From: an uncultured Clostridia bacterium
GTDB lineage: Bacteria > Bacillota > Clostridia > Christensenellales > CAG-314
Assembly: GCA_934177025.1 (NCBI GenBank)
Contig: CAKPPA010000012.1
Coordinates: 1-14,821 of the forward strand
DNA length: 14,821 nt
Direction: 5' to 3'
How positions within the stretch are numbered: the first letter of the stretch is position 1; each line of letters opens with the position of its first letter. The notes beneath the pieces were generated by a model, which was given only the letters and a program-made list of their open reading frames with translations, was not told the origin of the DNA and made no database searches. The position numbers and the translations under genes were made by a program. Below are positions 14,719 through 14,821 of this stretch, one piece after another.

Positions 14719-14747
14719 TAGACATTTCGGTAATGGTGTGCTAAAAT
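14719..14747 (+). promoter_or_regulatory. Promoter of whiA, abutting the start codon
   Basis: TAGACA (14719-14724), an exact 17-nt spacer and TAAAAT (14742-14747) are followed by AAAACC and the ATG at 14754. The predicted start coincides with the A of ATG, and no Shine-Dalgarno is present. Confidence 0.68.
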
Positions 14748-14753
14748 AAAACC

Positions 14754-14821
14754 ATGACCGTTTCGCAAAGCGTAAAAAACGAAATTTTAAAAAATTGCGA
14801 CGCCTTGGAGCCATGCTGTAA
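14754..14821 (+). CDS. whiA: Probable WhiA N terminus (partial)
   Basis: The window ends after 22 codons of this open frame. The visible start is MTVSQSVKNEILKN, followed by CDALEPCC. It matches the beginning of WhiA, where M-F/V-S-x-x-V-K-x-E-L and a Cys-Cys pair before an AELAAL-type helix are usual. WhiA is a LAGLIDADG-derived DNA-binding protein with a helix-turn-helix, linked to sporulation in Streptomyces and to division and chromosome segregation in Bacillus. Position after murB and PHP supports this, but rapZ and yvcK, which usually come between, are missing. The assignment rests on a short peptide and synteny; the helix-turn-helix cannot be seen. The mRNA is predicted leaderless. Confidence 0.6.
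   Translation, partial: MTVSQSVKNEILKNCDALEPCC

Overview
The window looks like a chromosomal segment of an anaerobic Clostridia-type Firmicute, probably an uncultured lineage. Three things point that way: the form of the 16S 3' end, AAGGAG-type ribosome binding sites matching its CCTCC anti-SD, and a murB-PHP-whiA gene order that resembles the usual clostridial murB-PHP-rapZ-yvcK-whiA block. The assignment rests on recalled family patterns, not on a search.

Layout. 1-188 is the 3' end of a 16S rRNA gene. It is followed by a hairpin-rich trailer and two tandem intrinsic terminators (317-343, 367-391), with no tRNA and no 23S before murG. murG (472-1521, minus) converges on the rRNA gene. A compact divergent promoter region (1522-1601) separates murG from a plus-strand operon, 1602-4833: a NagD-type HAD phosphatase, glycerol kinase and a monoacylglycerol-lipase-like hydrolase. 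A strong terminator closes it. After an AT-rich leader comes a type IIA topoisomerase pair (5248-9732), better read as topoisomerase IV (parE-parC) than gyrase because the GyrA box is missing. Next is a small stand-alone protein (9776-10027) resembling one domain of the fatty acid kinase FakA. A bidirectional terminator divides it from a convergent eight-helix membrane protein (10229-11491, minus). The last block is a cysteine-rich solute-binding-like protein (11708-12796), murB (12854-13816), an overlapping PHP-family phosphoesterase (13752-14507), a terminator, and the first 22 codons of a probable whiA (14754-end).

Functional themes. murG and murB make peptidoglycan precursors. The HAD-glpK-lipase operon fits release and phosphorylation of glycerol from monoglycerides, and the FakA-like protein is a second possible link to lipids. 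ParE and ParC act together in chromosome decatenation.

The most striking signal is regulatory. Four genes that begin transcription units (murG, the HAD gene, the solute-binding-like gene and whiA) have no Shine-Dalgarno sequence and a -10 hexamer almost touching the ATG; in three of them the gap is exactly 6 nt. That geometry predicts leaderless mRNAs. Genes inside operons, and parE and the membrane protein, have normal ribosome binding sites. The other main oddities are the apparently free-standing 16S unit, the absence of rapZ-yvcK before whiA, and the 65-nt murB/PHP overlap.
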